Shown: positions 52,421 through 61,019, counted from the stretch's first letter. The stretch is 64,000 nt of DNA from Methylobacterium sp. (GCA_020252645.1 JADCCN010000014.1:1-64000); one strand, 5' to 3'. The notes: generated by a model not told the origin, from the letters alone. Numbers and translations: made by a program.

Positions 52421-53458
52421 ATGGTCGTCACCCGCCGCCTTGCGCTTGCCGGAGCCGCGAGCCTTGCGGCCCCGGCGATTGCGCGCGCCGATGCGCCGCG
52501 CCGCTGGCGCATGGTCACGAGCTGGGGGAAGAATCTCGTCGGGCCGGGTGTCACGGCCGCCCGGCTCGCGAGGCGCATCAACACCATGAGTGGCGGCGCG
52601 CTGGAGGTGCAGCTCTTCGCCGCCGGCGAGATCGTTCCAGCGCTGAACGTGCTCGATGCCGTCTCCACCGGCACGGTGGAGATGGGCCACACCGCCGCCT
52701 TGTTCTGGCAGGGGAAGATGCCGGCGGCTTCGCTCTTCACCACCATGCCCTTTGGCCTTTCGCCCGTGGCGCATGCCGCGTGGATCGATGCGGAAGGGCA
52801 GGGGCTCTGGGATGAACTTTACGGTCAATTCAACGTCAAGCCCTTCCTCGCCGGGAATACCGGGCCTTCAAGCGCGGGCTGGTTCCGCAAGCCCGTGCAG
52901 ATGCTCGCCGATATTGCCGGCCTGCGCATCCGCGCGAGCGGCATTGGCGGCGAACTCTATCGTCGTCTGGGCGCGACGGCGGTGACGATCTCGCCCGGCG
53001 AGACCTATGCCGCGCTCGAACGCGGCACGATCGATGCGGCGGAATTCTTGGCCCCCGCCAATGATCTCGCCCTCGGCCTCAACCGCATCGCGCCGCATCT
53101 CGTTTTCCCCGGCTTCAACAAGCCGAATGGCGCGAGCGAATTGCTGATCGCGCGCCCGCTCTGGGAAGGCCTGCCGGAACATCTCAAGGCCATCATCGAA
53201 GCGGCTGCCCGCATGGAGCACGATCTCGGCCTCGCGGAGGCGCATCGCCTCAATGCCGAGGCTCTCCGCACGCTGATCGAGGGCGGCACGCAGGTGCATC
53301 GCCTGCCGGAGGAGGTGCTCGCGAAGGGTGCGATTCTGGCGGAGGAAATCCTCTCCGGCCTTTCCGAGAAGGATGCGCTCACCGCGCGGATCGTCGCGAG
53401 CTATCGGGGCGCGCGCAATTCCTCGGCCCGGGCCTGGGAGGCGCTTATCCGCAGCTGA
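52421..53458 (+). CDS. TRAP-type periplasmic substrate-binding protein, orphan
   Basis: A 345-residue DctP-family binding protein. The ATG at 52421 follows GGAGG; a signal peptide MVVTRRLALAGAASLAAPAIARA is apparent. RWRMVTSWGKNLVGPGVTAARLA and EMGHTAALFWQGKMPAASLFTTMPFGL are typical of the TakP-like 2-oxoacid-binding group, and the conserved arginine region is in GLRIRASGIGGELYRRLGA. No DctQ or DctM membrane subunit is nearby. It is 15 bp downstream of thiD, so it could belong to the TPP-regulated operon and bind a thiamine-related precursor or a 2-oxo acid; that is inference. Confidence 0.85.
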   Translation: MVVTRRLALAGAASLAAPAIARADAPRRWRMVTSWGKNLVGPGVTAARLARRINTMSGGALEVQLFAAGEIVPALNVLDAVSTGTVEMGHTAALFWQGKMPAASLFTTMPFGLSPVAHAAWIDAEGQGLWDELYGQFNVKPFLAGNTGPSSAGWFRKPVQMLADIAGLRIRASGIGGELYRRLGATAVTISPGETYAALERGTIDAAEFLAPANDLALGLNRIAPHLVFPGFNKPNGASELLIARPLWEGLPEHLKAIIEAAARMEHDLGLAEAHRLNAEALRTLIEGGTQVHRLPEEVLAKGAILAEEILSGLSEKDALTARIVASYRGARNSSARAWEALIRS

Positions 53459-54337
53459 TTACCGGTTGAAGCGCACCAGACCCGCTTCCGCCACGCGATA
53501 GCCCGTGAGCGCCTCGGCGCGGCGGGTGAAATCCGGGCTGCGCATGAGCGCGAACAGCTTCTGCGGCCCCGGCTCGAAATAGGTGCGGCGACGCATGGCA
53601 AGATCGAATTTCTCCCAGGCCAGCGAGAGGAAATCGAGGCCCTGCGCCTTCGCCGCCGCGCGTGTGGCGATGCCGCAATCGACCTCGCCGCTGCGGATGG
53701 CATAGGCGAGATCATCCCCCGTGGGGTAGACCGGCATGCCTGCCGTGAGGCGCGCGAAATCCAGCCCGGCATCGGCGAAAAGCTGCTCCGCCAGTTGTTG
53801 CGCGCCCGCTCCCGGCTGGCGCAGGCCAAGCCGTGCGTTCCCGGCGGCGAGATCCGCGAGGCTCGCGATGCTCCCGGGATTGCCCGGCGGCAGGAGCAGG
53901 CCCTGTTCACGTTCGGCGAAGGCGATCAGCACGCCATCCGTCAGCGCGCGGGAATCGCGGAGGACAGCGATATTCGCCTCCTCCTCCCGGCTGTGGAGGT
54001 GGATGGCCGCGAGGCCCGCGGCATTCGCCTCGAGCTTGCGGAAACCGGAAAGCGAGCCCTCGCTGAGCAGGGCGAGCCCCGAGCCGGATTGCCGCAACGC
54101 CCATTCCAGCAGGGGATCATGGCTGCCGCCGACGATTGCAGGCGCGGCTTCGAGCACCAGCCCGACCGGCCGTGCAAGGCCGGATTCCACCCAGCGATCG
54201 AGCGCCGCGCGCGGGAAAATCCATTTGCCGGTGACCTTGGAGCAGGGCACGGCGCCTTCGGCCACGAGTTCGTAGAGCTTGCGCTCCTTGATGCCGAGAT
54301 AGGCCGCGGCCTGCTCCGTGCTGAGATAAATTTCCAT
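53459..54337 (-). CDS. HTH regulator with periplasmic-binding-protein-like domain (TupR-like)
   Basis: A 292-residue protein with an excisionase/MerR-like helix-turn-helix at residues 1-55 (EIYLSTEQAAAYLGIKERKLYELVAEGAVPCSKVTGKW). The rest resembles a PBP-like, substrate-binding domain (for example VYPTGDDLAYAIRSGEVDCGIATRAAA). This architecture is known in regulators of molybdate/tungstate uptake. It is divergent from the permease and ATPase genes, and direct repeats cover its start. The binding domain could sense the oxyanion in the cytoplasm. Its stop directly abuts the stop of the TRAP protein gene. Confidence 0.8.
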   Translation of the reverse strand: MEIYLSTEQAAAYLGIKERKLYELVAEGAVPCSKVTGKWIFPRAALDRWVESGLARPVGLVLEAAPAIVGGSHDPLLEWALRQSGSGLALLSEGSLSGFRKLEANAAGLAAIHLHSREEEANIAVLRDSRALTDGVLIAFAEREQGLLLPPGNPGSIASLADLAAGNARLGLRQPGAGAQQLAEQLFADAGLDFARLTAGMPVYPTGDDLAYAIRSGEVDCGIATRAAAKAQGLDFLSLAWEKFDLAMRRRTYFEPGPQKLFALMRSPDFTRRAEALTGYRVAEAGLVRFNR

Positions 54338-54339
54338 GA

Positions 54340-54367
54340 TTTACCCTGCGCTTGGGTTTACCCTGCG
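54340..54367. promoter_or_regulatory. two 11-bp direct repeats at the TupR-like gene start
   Basis: TTTACCCTGCG occurs at 54340-54350 and at 54357-54367, a 17-bp period. On the minus strand the repeat near the gene places AGGG as ribosome-binding site 6 bp from the regulator ATG. Binding here would block the regulator's own translation start or transcription; it is a candidate autoregulatory operator and could also control the divergent transporter genes. Confidence 0.5.
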
Positions 54368-54463
54368 TTTGAATGCGTAGATATGCACAGATTTCAAAGC
54401 TTGAAAACCGGGTGGATCACGGCATATCACGCGGGCGTAAAAAGAGAAGCGGTCACGCTCGCG

Positions 54464-55165
54464 ATGGATGTCACGGCAGCCTTTTCGGAAGCCCTCGGCC
54501 TGATCTTCGGGGCCGATCCCAAGTTCGTTGCGATCGTGGGGTTGTCGCTGCGCGTCACGCTCACGGCTGTGCTGCTCGCGGCGATGATCGGCCTGCCGCT
54601 CGGCGCATGGCTTGCGGTCTCCCGCTTTCCCGGCCGGAACCTGGTGATCGTCTTCATCAACGGAATGATGGGCCTGCCGCCGGTGGTTGCGGGGCTGATG
54701 GTGTTCCTCCTGCTCTCGCGCTCGGGGCCGCTGGGGAACTGGGGACTTCTCTTCACCCCAACCGCGATGGTGATTGCGCAGACCCTTCTCGTTCTGCCCA
54801 TCGTCATCGCGCTCACGCGCGGCACCACCGAGGAACTCTGGCGCGAATATCGCGAGCATCTGGCATCTCTCGGCGTCAGCGGATTGCGCGCCGTGCCGAC
54901 GCTTCTCTGGGATGGGCGCTTTGCGCTGGCGACCGGCCTGCTCGCGGGTTTCGGCCGCGCGAGCGCGGAGGTCGGCGCGGTGCTCATCGTCGGCGGCAAC
55001 ATCGCGAATTACACCCGCACCATGACCACGACCATCGCGCTCGAGACCTCAAAAGGCGATCTCCCGCTCGCCCTCGGCCTCGGCATCGTGCTGATGGGGC
55101 TGACCTTTCTGATCAATGGGCTGGCCTTCGGAGCGAGCCGCATCGGCCAGCGGTTTGCGGGGTGA
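54464..55165 (+). CDS. ABC transporter permease, TupB-like (tungstate/molybdate type)
   Basis: A 233-residue permease with about five to six hydrophobic segments. FINGMMGLPPVVAGLMVFLLLSRSGPLGNWGLLFTPTAMVIAQTLLVLP is the characteristic TupB/WtpB region, and the EAA loop has HLASLGVSGLRAVPTLLW. The shape fits the tungstate-specific TupB subfamily rather than phosphate PstA. The binding protein TupA is not encoded next to it. Confidence 0.85.
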   Translation: MDVTAAFSEALGLIFGADPKFVAIVGLSLRVTLTAVLLAAMIGLPLGAWLAVSRFPGRNLVIVFINGMMGLPPVVAGLMVFLLLSRSGPLGNWGLLFTPTAMVIAQTLLVLPIVIALTRGTTEELWREYREHLASLGVSGLRAVPTLLWDGRFALATGLLAGFGRASAEVGAVLIVGGNIANYTRTMTTTIALETSKGDLPLALGLGIVLMGLTFLINGLAFGASRIGQRFAG

Positions 55166-55167
55166 GC

Positions 55168-55881
55168 ATGCGCGCTCCTGCCTCCATCCTGCCGCTGCGG
55201 GTCGAGAACCTCGCTTTCGAGGCTGAAGGCAAGAGCCTGCTCGGCCCGCTGAGTTTCGAGCTGCCCAGGGGCGGGATCACCGCGATCATCGGCCCGAATG
55301 GGGCGGGGAAATCCTTGCTGCTGCGCCTTTGCCACGGGCTCATTGTGCCGGCTTCGGGCCGCGTGAACTGGGCGGTGGAGGAGGGTATGCTCGCGGGCCG
55401 CAAGCGCCATGCCATGGTTTTCCAGCGCCCGGTCATGCTGCGCCGATCCGCCCGCGCGAATCTGCAGCACGCCGCCTCGGTGGCGAGGGCAGGGCGGCGC
55501 GTAGAGGATGCGCTGGAACGCTTCGGCCTTGCGAGCCTTGCCGAACGCCCAGCCCGGCTCCTCTCCGGCGGCGAGCAGCAGAGGCTGGCCCTTGCGCGTG
55601 CATGGCTGCTCGAACCGGAGGTGCTCTTCCTCGATGAGCCGACCTCCCAGCTTGATCCCGGCGCGACGCGGCAGATCGAGGCCAGCCTCGAACGGCTCGC
55701 GGCCGAGGGCGTGACCCTGCTGATGACGACACATGATCTCGGACAGGCGCGCCGCCTCGCGCGGCGCGTGCTGTTCCTGCATCGCGGCGCGCTGGTGGAG
55801 GATGCTGAAGCCAGCGCCTTCTTCGCCGCGCCCCGCAGCGAGAAAGCCCGCAGCTTTCTTGCCGGAGACCTGCTCTGGTGA
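55168..55881 (+). CDS. ABC transporter ATPase, TupC-like
   Basis: A 237-residue ATPase with Walker A IIGPNGAGKSLLL (about residue 42), signature LSGGEQQRLALARA and Walker B VLFLDEPTSQLD. It is short and lacks an extra regulatory domain, consistent with TupC. Its ATG is 2 bp after the permease stop; a GTG at 55162 would overlap the stop instead. It energises the TupB-like permease. Confidence 0.86.
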   Translation: MRAPASILPLRVENLAFEAEGKSLLGPLSFELPRGGITAIIGPNGAGKSLLLRLCHGLIVPASGRVNWAVEEGMLAGRKRHAMVFQRPVMLRRSARANLQHAASVARAGRRVEDALERFGLASLAERPARLLSGGEQQRLALARAWLLEPEVLFLDEPTSQLDPGATRQIEASLERLAAEGVTLLMTTHDLGQARRLARRVLFLHRGALVEDAEASAFFAAPRSEKARSFLAGDLLW

Positions 55882-56018
55882 CGGCTCCCGGAAAAGCACG
55901 AGCCGGGAAGGGAGAGGCGTGGGGATGATCGCTGCCTGACCCCTGCTTCGCCAATGGCTGCACGCCGTCGCAGGCCCCGGGAAACCCGCGCCAGATGAGG
56001 AGCCAAGCCGCCCCGCAC

Positions 56019-56708
56019 TCAATCATCGGCTGGAACGGGCGCCAGTCGCCCATCCACCACATGCAGCCGCCGCGAGGCGCGCCGCGCGAGATGCGGATCA
56101 TGTGTCACGATGATGACCGAGCGCCCGGCCTCGCCCACCAGCGTCTGGATGATGCCGAAAACCTGCTCGGTCGAGGCCGTGTCGAGATTGCCGGTGGGCT
56201 CGTCCGCGAGGATCACCCGCGGATCATTGGCGAGCGCGCGGGCAATCGCCACGCGCTGGCGCTGGCCGCCGGAGAGCTGGTCCGGCCGCTTGTGCGAATG
56301 CTCCTTGAGGCCGAGCCGGGTGAGAAGATCGAGGCCGCGCGCCCGCATTTCCTTGTCGCCGAGTTTCCCCAGCGCGCGCATCGGCAGCGTCACGTTGTCG
56401 AGGGCGGAGAATTCCGCGAGCAGGAAATGGAACTGGAAGACGAAGCCGAGCATCTCGAGCCGAAGCTTCGCGCGGGCATCCTCGTCCATCTTCGCGGTGG
56501 ATTGGCCGAGGATGAGGACATCGCCGGAGGTGGGCGTGTCGAGCAGGCCGAGGAGATACATCAGTGAGGATTTGCCCGAGCCGGAGGGGCCGGTGATCGC
56601 CACGAACTCGCCGGGATTGATGGCGAGATCAATGTCGCGCACGAGGGTGGTGTCGATTTCCCCGCGCAGCACGCGGGTGGCCTGCCGCGTCTCGACGAGG
56701 GGCGTCAT
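56019..56708 (-). CDS. ABC exporter ATPase (MacB/LolD/DevA type)
   Basis: A 229-residue ATPase of the LolD-like class. Walker A GPSGSGKSS is near residue 42, the LSGGQRQR signature is near residue 145 and Walker B is VILADEPTGNLD. The ATG overlaps the permease stop (ATGA). With the FtsX-like permease and the HlyD-like adaptor it forms a tripartite exporter, probably for a peptide, lipid or drug-like compound. Confidence 0.9.
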   Translation of the reverse strand: MTPLVETRQATRVLRGEIDTTLVRDIDLAINPGEFVAITGPSGSGKSSLMYLLGLLDTPTSGDVLILGQSTAKMDEDARAKLRLEMLGFVFQFHFLLAEFSALDNVTLPMRALGKLGDKEMRARGLDLLTRLGLKEHSHKRPDQLSGGQRQRVAIARALANDPRVILADEPTGNLDTASTEQVFGIIQTLVGEAGRSVIIVTHDPHLARRASRRLHVVDGRLAPVPADD

Positions 56709-57940
56709 GAAGCCCCCCGGATGATCTCGACCGGGTTGACGCTCGCGGCCTTTCGTGCCGGCAGCCAGGCTGCAATGAGCGAGGCCCCGAGCGCGATCAC
56801 ACCCGCAAGGCCGTAATGGAGCGGCGAATAGATGACAGGCAAACGCGTGGCATCGCCGAAAGGCGATTTGAATTCCACCGCGCCCAGGCCTTTCGTCATC
56901 AGGAATCCCAGCAGGAAACCTGCGATCAGGCCGATCAGGCCGATCACAAGCGCCTCCAGCACGAAGATGCGCTGCACCAGCGACGAGCGCAGGCCCAGCG
57001 ACTTCAGGATCGCGATGTCACGCGTCTTCTCATGCGTGATGGTCGAGATGATGTTGTAGGTGCCGAAGGACGCGACCAGCAGGATCGCGCCCACCACCGT
57101 GTACATGATGAAATTGCGAATGTTGAAGGCATTGAGCAAATCCTCATGCGCCTCCTGCCAGGAGACGGCCTTGTAGCCCGTCTCGGCCTCGATGCGCGCC
57201 GCGAGCTCGCGCGCGGACAGGGCGTCATTGGCCTTCAGGCGCAATTCGTTGATGAGGCCGGTCTGTCCCGCGAGGATCTGCGCGCTGCGGGTCAGCGCAT
57301 AGATCTGGCTGTCATCGACCTGGGCCACGCCCGTGCGGAAAATGCCGACGGCGGTCGCTGTCATCGTCTTCCCGCCGGAGGAAGAAATGGAGACCGTGTT
57401 GCCCACGCGGATGCCCAGCCTTTCCGCAAGGCGTGCACCCAGCAGAATCGCGTTCGAGGCCTTGAGCAGGTTGTCGAGGCTGCCCTCGACCATCTTGCTC
57501 GCGATGTTCGACACCTCCGCCTCGCGCTTCGGATCGATGCCCAGCATCACCGCGCCGACATCGCGGCCCGCCTGCCGCACGAGGATGTTCACGCGCACGG
57601 AAGGCGCGACCTTCGCGGGTGCCCAGCTTTCGATCTCGGCCATCACCGCGAGGGGGTTCTTGATGCCTCTTCGGCGATCCGCCGTGGAGAGGTTCGAGAT
57701 TTCCACTTCGTCATAGATCAACGCGGCAGGTTGCCGGGGCGGGGTGCGCCGCTCGTCGCTCACCGTGATATGGGGAAGGGAATCCACGAGCTGCGCGATG
57801 AAATCCCGCTGCGAGCCTTCCATCAGCGAGGCCATCATCACGGAGAACGCCACCCCGGTCGCCACGCCCAGCACGCCCACCAATGTCTGCCGCAGGCGGG
57901 AACGGATATGCGTGATGGCGATGTCGATCGCAAGGCCCAT
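56705..57940 (-). CDS. ABC exporter permease (MacB/FtsX family)
   Basis: A 411-residue membrane protein with one N-terminal transmembrane helix (about residues 20-40), a periplasmic domain of about 220 residues and three C-terminal helices containing ILLVASFGTYNIISTITHEKTRDIAILKSLG, the FtsX signature. It ends KAASVNPVEIIRGAS, the typical last segment of this family. It pairs with the downstream ATPase. Confidence 0.9.
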   Translation of the reverse strand: MGLAIDIAITHIRSRLRQTLVGVLGVATGVAFSVMMASLMEGSQRDFIAQLVDSLPHITVSDERRTPPRQPAALIYDEVEISNLSTADRRRGIKNPLAVMAEIESWAPAKVAPSVRVNILVRQAGRDVGAVMLGIDPKREAEVSNIASKMVEGSLDNLLKASNAILLGARLAERLGIRVGNTVSISSSGGKTMTATAVGIFRTGVAQVDDSQIYALTRSAQILAGQTGLINELRLKANDALSARELAARIEAETGYKAVSWQEAHEDLLNAFNIRNFIMYTVVGAILLVASFGTYNIISTITHEKTRDIAILKSLGLRSSLVQRIFVLEALVIGLIGLIAGFLLGFLMTKGLGAVEFKSPFGDATRLPVIYSPLHYGLAGVIALGASLIAAWLPARKAASVNPVEIIRGAS

Positions 57941-57948
57941 GTGCCCCC

Positions 57949-58956
57949 CTATCGCGCGACGCGGACGGATTGGCCGTCACGGAATTCCGCCTTCACCGGC
58001 GAGGCGACCACGCTGCCCTCCGCAAGGCCGGACGAAACCTCGACCAGGCGGCTGCCGCGAATGCCCGTCTCCACCGGCATCTGCCTCAGTTTCCCGTTCT
58101 CCACCGTGAAGACAATGGCCTTGCCGCCGGCATTGCGGATGGCCTCGGCGGGCACCAGCAGCACGGCTCTCTTCTCCCGGATGATGATGTTCGCTTCCAC
58201 GCTCATCCCGATCCGCAGCGGGCTCTCCTCCGGCAGGGCCAGATAGGCGCGGAAGGTCTTGGTCACGGGATCGCCCTTGGGCGTGATGGAGGAAACCGTG
58301 GCGCGCAGGGCGCCATTCGGAAAGCCATCATTGCGCAGAAGCGCGGTCTGGCCCACCACGACCTTGGCGATATCCTCCTCGTTCACATCCGCGATCACCT
58401 GCAAGGGCTTCGGCTGGCCCACCCAGAAGAGCACGTCGGTCGTCACGGGAATGTCGCCGACCTGTCCATCCGCGCGCAGTACGATCCCCTCCTTGGGTGC
58501 CACGAGCAGGTAATCCGTAAGGCGCGCGCGCAAGGCCGCGATCTGGCTGTCGAGCTGGCGCAGCTCGGTTTCGGCGCGCTCGAGCGTGAGGCGCGTGGTT
58601 GCACCGGTGGCGATGAGGTTCGCAAGCCGCTTCACGTCGCTTTCGGCGAAATCGCGCTTGGTCTGGACCTGCGCGAGTTCGGCCTGGGCTGCCGTATCGT
58701 CGAGTTTTGCGAGAATCTGGCCCTTCTTCACGAATTGCCCCTCGCAGCGGCAATGCTCGACGATGCGGGCACGCAGGAGCGGCAGCACCTTGGACCATGT
58801 GAGCGGTTCGACCGCGCCGGTCGCGTAGACCACTTCTGCCACGTCGCCGCGCTGGGCGGTCGCAGTCGCGACGATCGGCCCACGCAGCCAGAGCGACGCG
58901 CCATAACCGAGGCCTGCGAGAACCAGCAGGCCTGCGAGCAGCTTTTTCCACGTCAT
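57949..58956 (-). CDS. HlyD/MacA-type periplasmic adaptor protein
   Basis: A 335-residue adaptor. The start at 58956 gives a short cytoplasmic end, a membrane anchor (KLLAGLLVLAGLGYGASLWL), a lipoyl-like half (GQFVKKGQILAKLDD), an alpha-hairpin (residues 85-145) and the beta-barrel with VVVGQTALLRNDGFPNG. The protein bridges the inner-membrane permease and an outer-membrane factor. No TolC-like gene is nearby. It is the first gene of the exporter operon. Confidence 0.9.
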   Translation of the reverse strand: MTWKKLLAGLLVLAGLGYGASLWLRGPIVATATAQRGDVAEVVYATGAVEPLTWSKVLPLLRARIVEHCRCEGQFVKKGQILAKLDDTAAQAELAQVQTKRDFAESDVKRLANLIATGATTRLTLERAETELRQLDSQIAALRARLTDYLLVAPKEGIVLRADGQVGDIPVTTDVLFWVGQPKPLQVIADVNEEDIAKVVVGQTALLRNDGFPNGALRATVSSITPKGDPVTKTFRAYLALPEESPLRIGMSVEANIIIREKRAVLLVPAEAIRNAGGKAIVFTVENGKLRQMPVETGIRGSRLVEVSSGLAEGSVVASPVKAEFRDGQSVRVAR

Positions 58957-59104
58957 CGCAAACCCTCTGCCACGTCCGTTCCGGACTTGTGATACTCCGA
59001 GCCCATGGCGGCTGCATAGTGCACCCTTCGCGCCGGGGACTTGAACTGAATCATCAGAAGCCCTCATTTGGAGCAGCGCGAACGGCGCGAGGAAGGACAG
59101 CATC

Positions 59105-60220
59105 TTGGCGGCAGGTTGGCTCGCATGGCTTCGCGCCCGAAAGGAGGGTGTCCTGCTCGGCTCTATCGCCGCAGCGGGGCTTGCCGCCTTTGCGCTCGCC
59201 TTTGCAGGCCATGCGCCTTGGAGCTGGGATCCCCGACCGGATCGTGTGCAGCCGGAGCGCATCACGGCCCCGCCGGAAAAGCCGATGATCCCGACAGCGG
59301 GCGAAAAGACCGGGCTGTCGCCGCTCTCACCGCAGATACTCGGCGAGCCGGCTCGCTTCCGGCGCGTGATCACGGTCGAGCCGCCTTATGAGATGGTGGA
59401 TGCACGGCGCTTCTATGCCGGCGACCAGCTCATCGTGCTCTCGGGCATTGCCGCGCCACCGATGGATGCCGTGTGCGATAACCCGGACAAGACCCTGTCA
59501 CCCTGCGGGATTTTCGCGCGCGCCACGCTCTACGCGATCATCCGCGGCGAGAAGCTCACCTGCCAGTCGCAGGGCGCGGCACCGGAGCTTTCGCCACCGC
59601 CCGCCGCGCTGGTCGGCGCCTGCCGGATGCAGGGCAAGGATGTCGCGACTGAACTCGTCCGGGTCGGATTCGCCCGTCCCCAGGGTTTCGCTCCGCGCGC
59701 GATGCTAGAAGCGGCTGCCGAGGCAAACGCCGAGCGGCGCGGCCTGTGGCGCAACAACTGGAGCATCGTGCAGCGCCGCTCAGATGTTCTTGCCCGCGAG
59801 CGACTTTTCCCAGCGGAGGGCCGCCGCGACGATCTCCTCGAGATTGTCGTGCTCTGGCTTCCAGCCGAGTTCGGCGCGGATGCGATCGGCATTGGCGATG
59901 ATGGTGGCAGGATCGCCGGGCCGGCGCGGCACGCGGCGGGTGGTGAAATCCACGCCCGTCACCCTCTTCACCACATCCACCACCTCGAGCACGGAGAAAC
60001 CCCGCCCGTAACCGCAATTGAGGATGAGGCTCGCGCCTCCATCGCGAAGGTGGTTGAGCGCATCCACATGGGCATTCGCCAGATCGGTCACGTGGAGAAA
60101 ATCGCGGATGCAGGAACCATCGCGCGTGGGGTAATCCGTGCCGAAAATGTCGAGATGCGGGCGCTGTCCGAGGGCGGTCTGCACCGCGACCTTGATGAGA
60201 TGCGTGGCATTGGGCGTTGA
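59105..60220 (+). CDS. SNase-like (thermonuclease-related) protein with C-terminal reading frame antisense to galE
   Basis: The start is TTG 59105, after an AGGAAGGA ribosome-binding site. A membrane anchor (about residues 14-36) is followed by a thermonuclease-like domain of about residues 80-220, with VITVEPPYEMVDARRFYAGDQLIVLSGIAAP and ending in GLWRNNWSIV. After residue 223 the frame stays open for 148 further codons, all antisense to galE on the other strand, because no stop precedes galE. That tail resembles nothing and is likely a fortuitous translation or a lost stop codon. The catalytic residues of SNase are not clearly conserved, so the activity is uncertain. Confidence 0.6.
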   Translation: MAAGWLAWLRARKEGVLLGSIAAAGLAAFALAFAGHAPWSWDPRPDRVQPERITAPPEKPMIPTAGEKTGLSPLSPQILGEPARFRRVITVEPPYEMVDARRFYAGDQLIVLSGIAAPPMDAVCDNPDKTLSPCGIFARATLYAIIRGEKLTCQSQGAAPELSPPPAALVGACRMQGKDVATELVRVGFARPQGFAPRAMLEAAAEANAERRGLWRNNWSIVQRRSDVLARERLFPAEGRRDDLLEIVVLWLPAEFGADAIGIGDDGGRIAGPARHAAGGEIHARHPLHHIHHLEHGETPPVTAIEDEARASIAKVVERIHMGIRQIGHVEKIADAGTIARGVIRAENVEMRALSEGGLHRDLDEMRGIGR

Positions 60221-60766
60221 TTGGCCAGCCCGGCCCTGCGGATCGGCACCCGCCACGTTGAAATAGCGCAGGGCGATGAAGGCCAGGTCATGCGCCGCGG
60301 ATGTATCTCGCAGCATCCATTCGGTCATCAGCTTTGATCGGCCATAGGGCGAGACCGGCGCCGTTGCGCGATCCTCGCTGACCGGATCGCCCGAGACATC
60401 GCCATAGACCGCCGCAGTCGAGGAGAAGATGAAGCGCTTCACGCCGTGCTGCACGGCAGCCTCGATCAGCGCGCGGCTCTTCGCGGTATTCGCGTGGTAA
60501 TACAGGAGCGGGTTTGCGACCGATTCCGGCACCACGATCTTCGCCGCGAAATGCGCGATCTCGGTCACGCCGAACTCATCCATCACAGCGCGGGTGAAGG
60601 CGGGGTCGCCCACATCGCCGCCGCGCAGGGGCACGTCCGGCGGCAAGGCCCAGGGAAAGCCCGAGGAGAGGTTATCGACCACGACGACCTTCTCGCCGCG
60701 ATCCCTGAGGGCAAGCACCATATGCGAGCCGATATACCCCGCGCCTCCCGTCACCAGAACGGTCAT
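59780..60766 (-). CDS. galE: UDP-glucose 4-epimerase
   Basis: A 328-residue SDR-type epimerase that interconverts UDP-glucose and UDP-galactose. The NAD motif GGAGYIGSHM, the catalytic serine in SSTAAVYG and the YGRSK pair (YxxxK) are present, and SCIRDFLHVTDLANAH is typical. The start at 60766 has a GGGGGAA ribosome-binding site. It supplies UDP-galactose for surface polysaccharides. It overlaps the antisense tail of the preceding gene by 441 bp. Confidence 0.95.
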   Translation of the reverse strand: MTVLVTGGAGYIGSHMVLALRDRGEKVVVVDNLSSGFPWALPPDVPLRGGDVGDPAFTRAVMDEFGVTEIAHFAAKIVVPESVANPLLYYHANTAKSRALIEAAVQHGVKRFIFSSTAAVYGDVSGDPVSEDRATAPVSPYGRSKLMTEWMLRDTSAAHDLAFIALRYFNVAGADPQGRAGQSTPNATHLIKVAVQTALGQRPHLDIFGTDYPTRDGSCIRDFLHVTDLANAHVDALNHLRDGGASLILNCGYGRGFSVLEVVDVVKRVTGVDFTTRRVPRRPGDPATIIANADRIRAELGWKPEHDNLEEIVAAALRWEKSLAGKNI

Positions 60767-60861
60767 CCAGTTCCCCCGCATGTGCCCTGTTTTTTTTGCG
60801 TTGGATGAATGTCTTAATCCCGCCGCGGTTCATGGAGCATTAAGCGGCGAGGCACGACAGC

Positions 60862-60967
60862 TAGAGCGCGTCTCGTTTTGATGGAATCAAAACCGTGCTC
60901 TATCTTATTGTTTTGTCGCATGTTGCTACGCGAAAACCGGTATCCACTTTTGCGACAGCATGCTCTA
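60862..60967. repeat. rhizobial-type palindromic intergenic repeat (copy 2)
   Basis: The element begins TAGAGCGCG and ends GCATGCTCTA, so its ends are inverted. A first hairpin is GGTTTTGATTCCATCAAAACG on one strand (GTTTTGAT/ATCAAAAC), and the right part holds CCGGTATCCACTTTTGCGACAGCATGCTCTA, nearly identical to copy 1 at 35008-35120. It lies between divergent galE and galU. Confidence 0.85.
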
Positions 60968-61019
60968 GGCCCATCGATCAGCGCGGCGCCGCTCCTGGCG
61001 GGCCAATGACAGGTGACGA

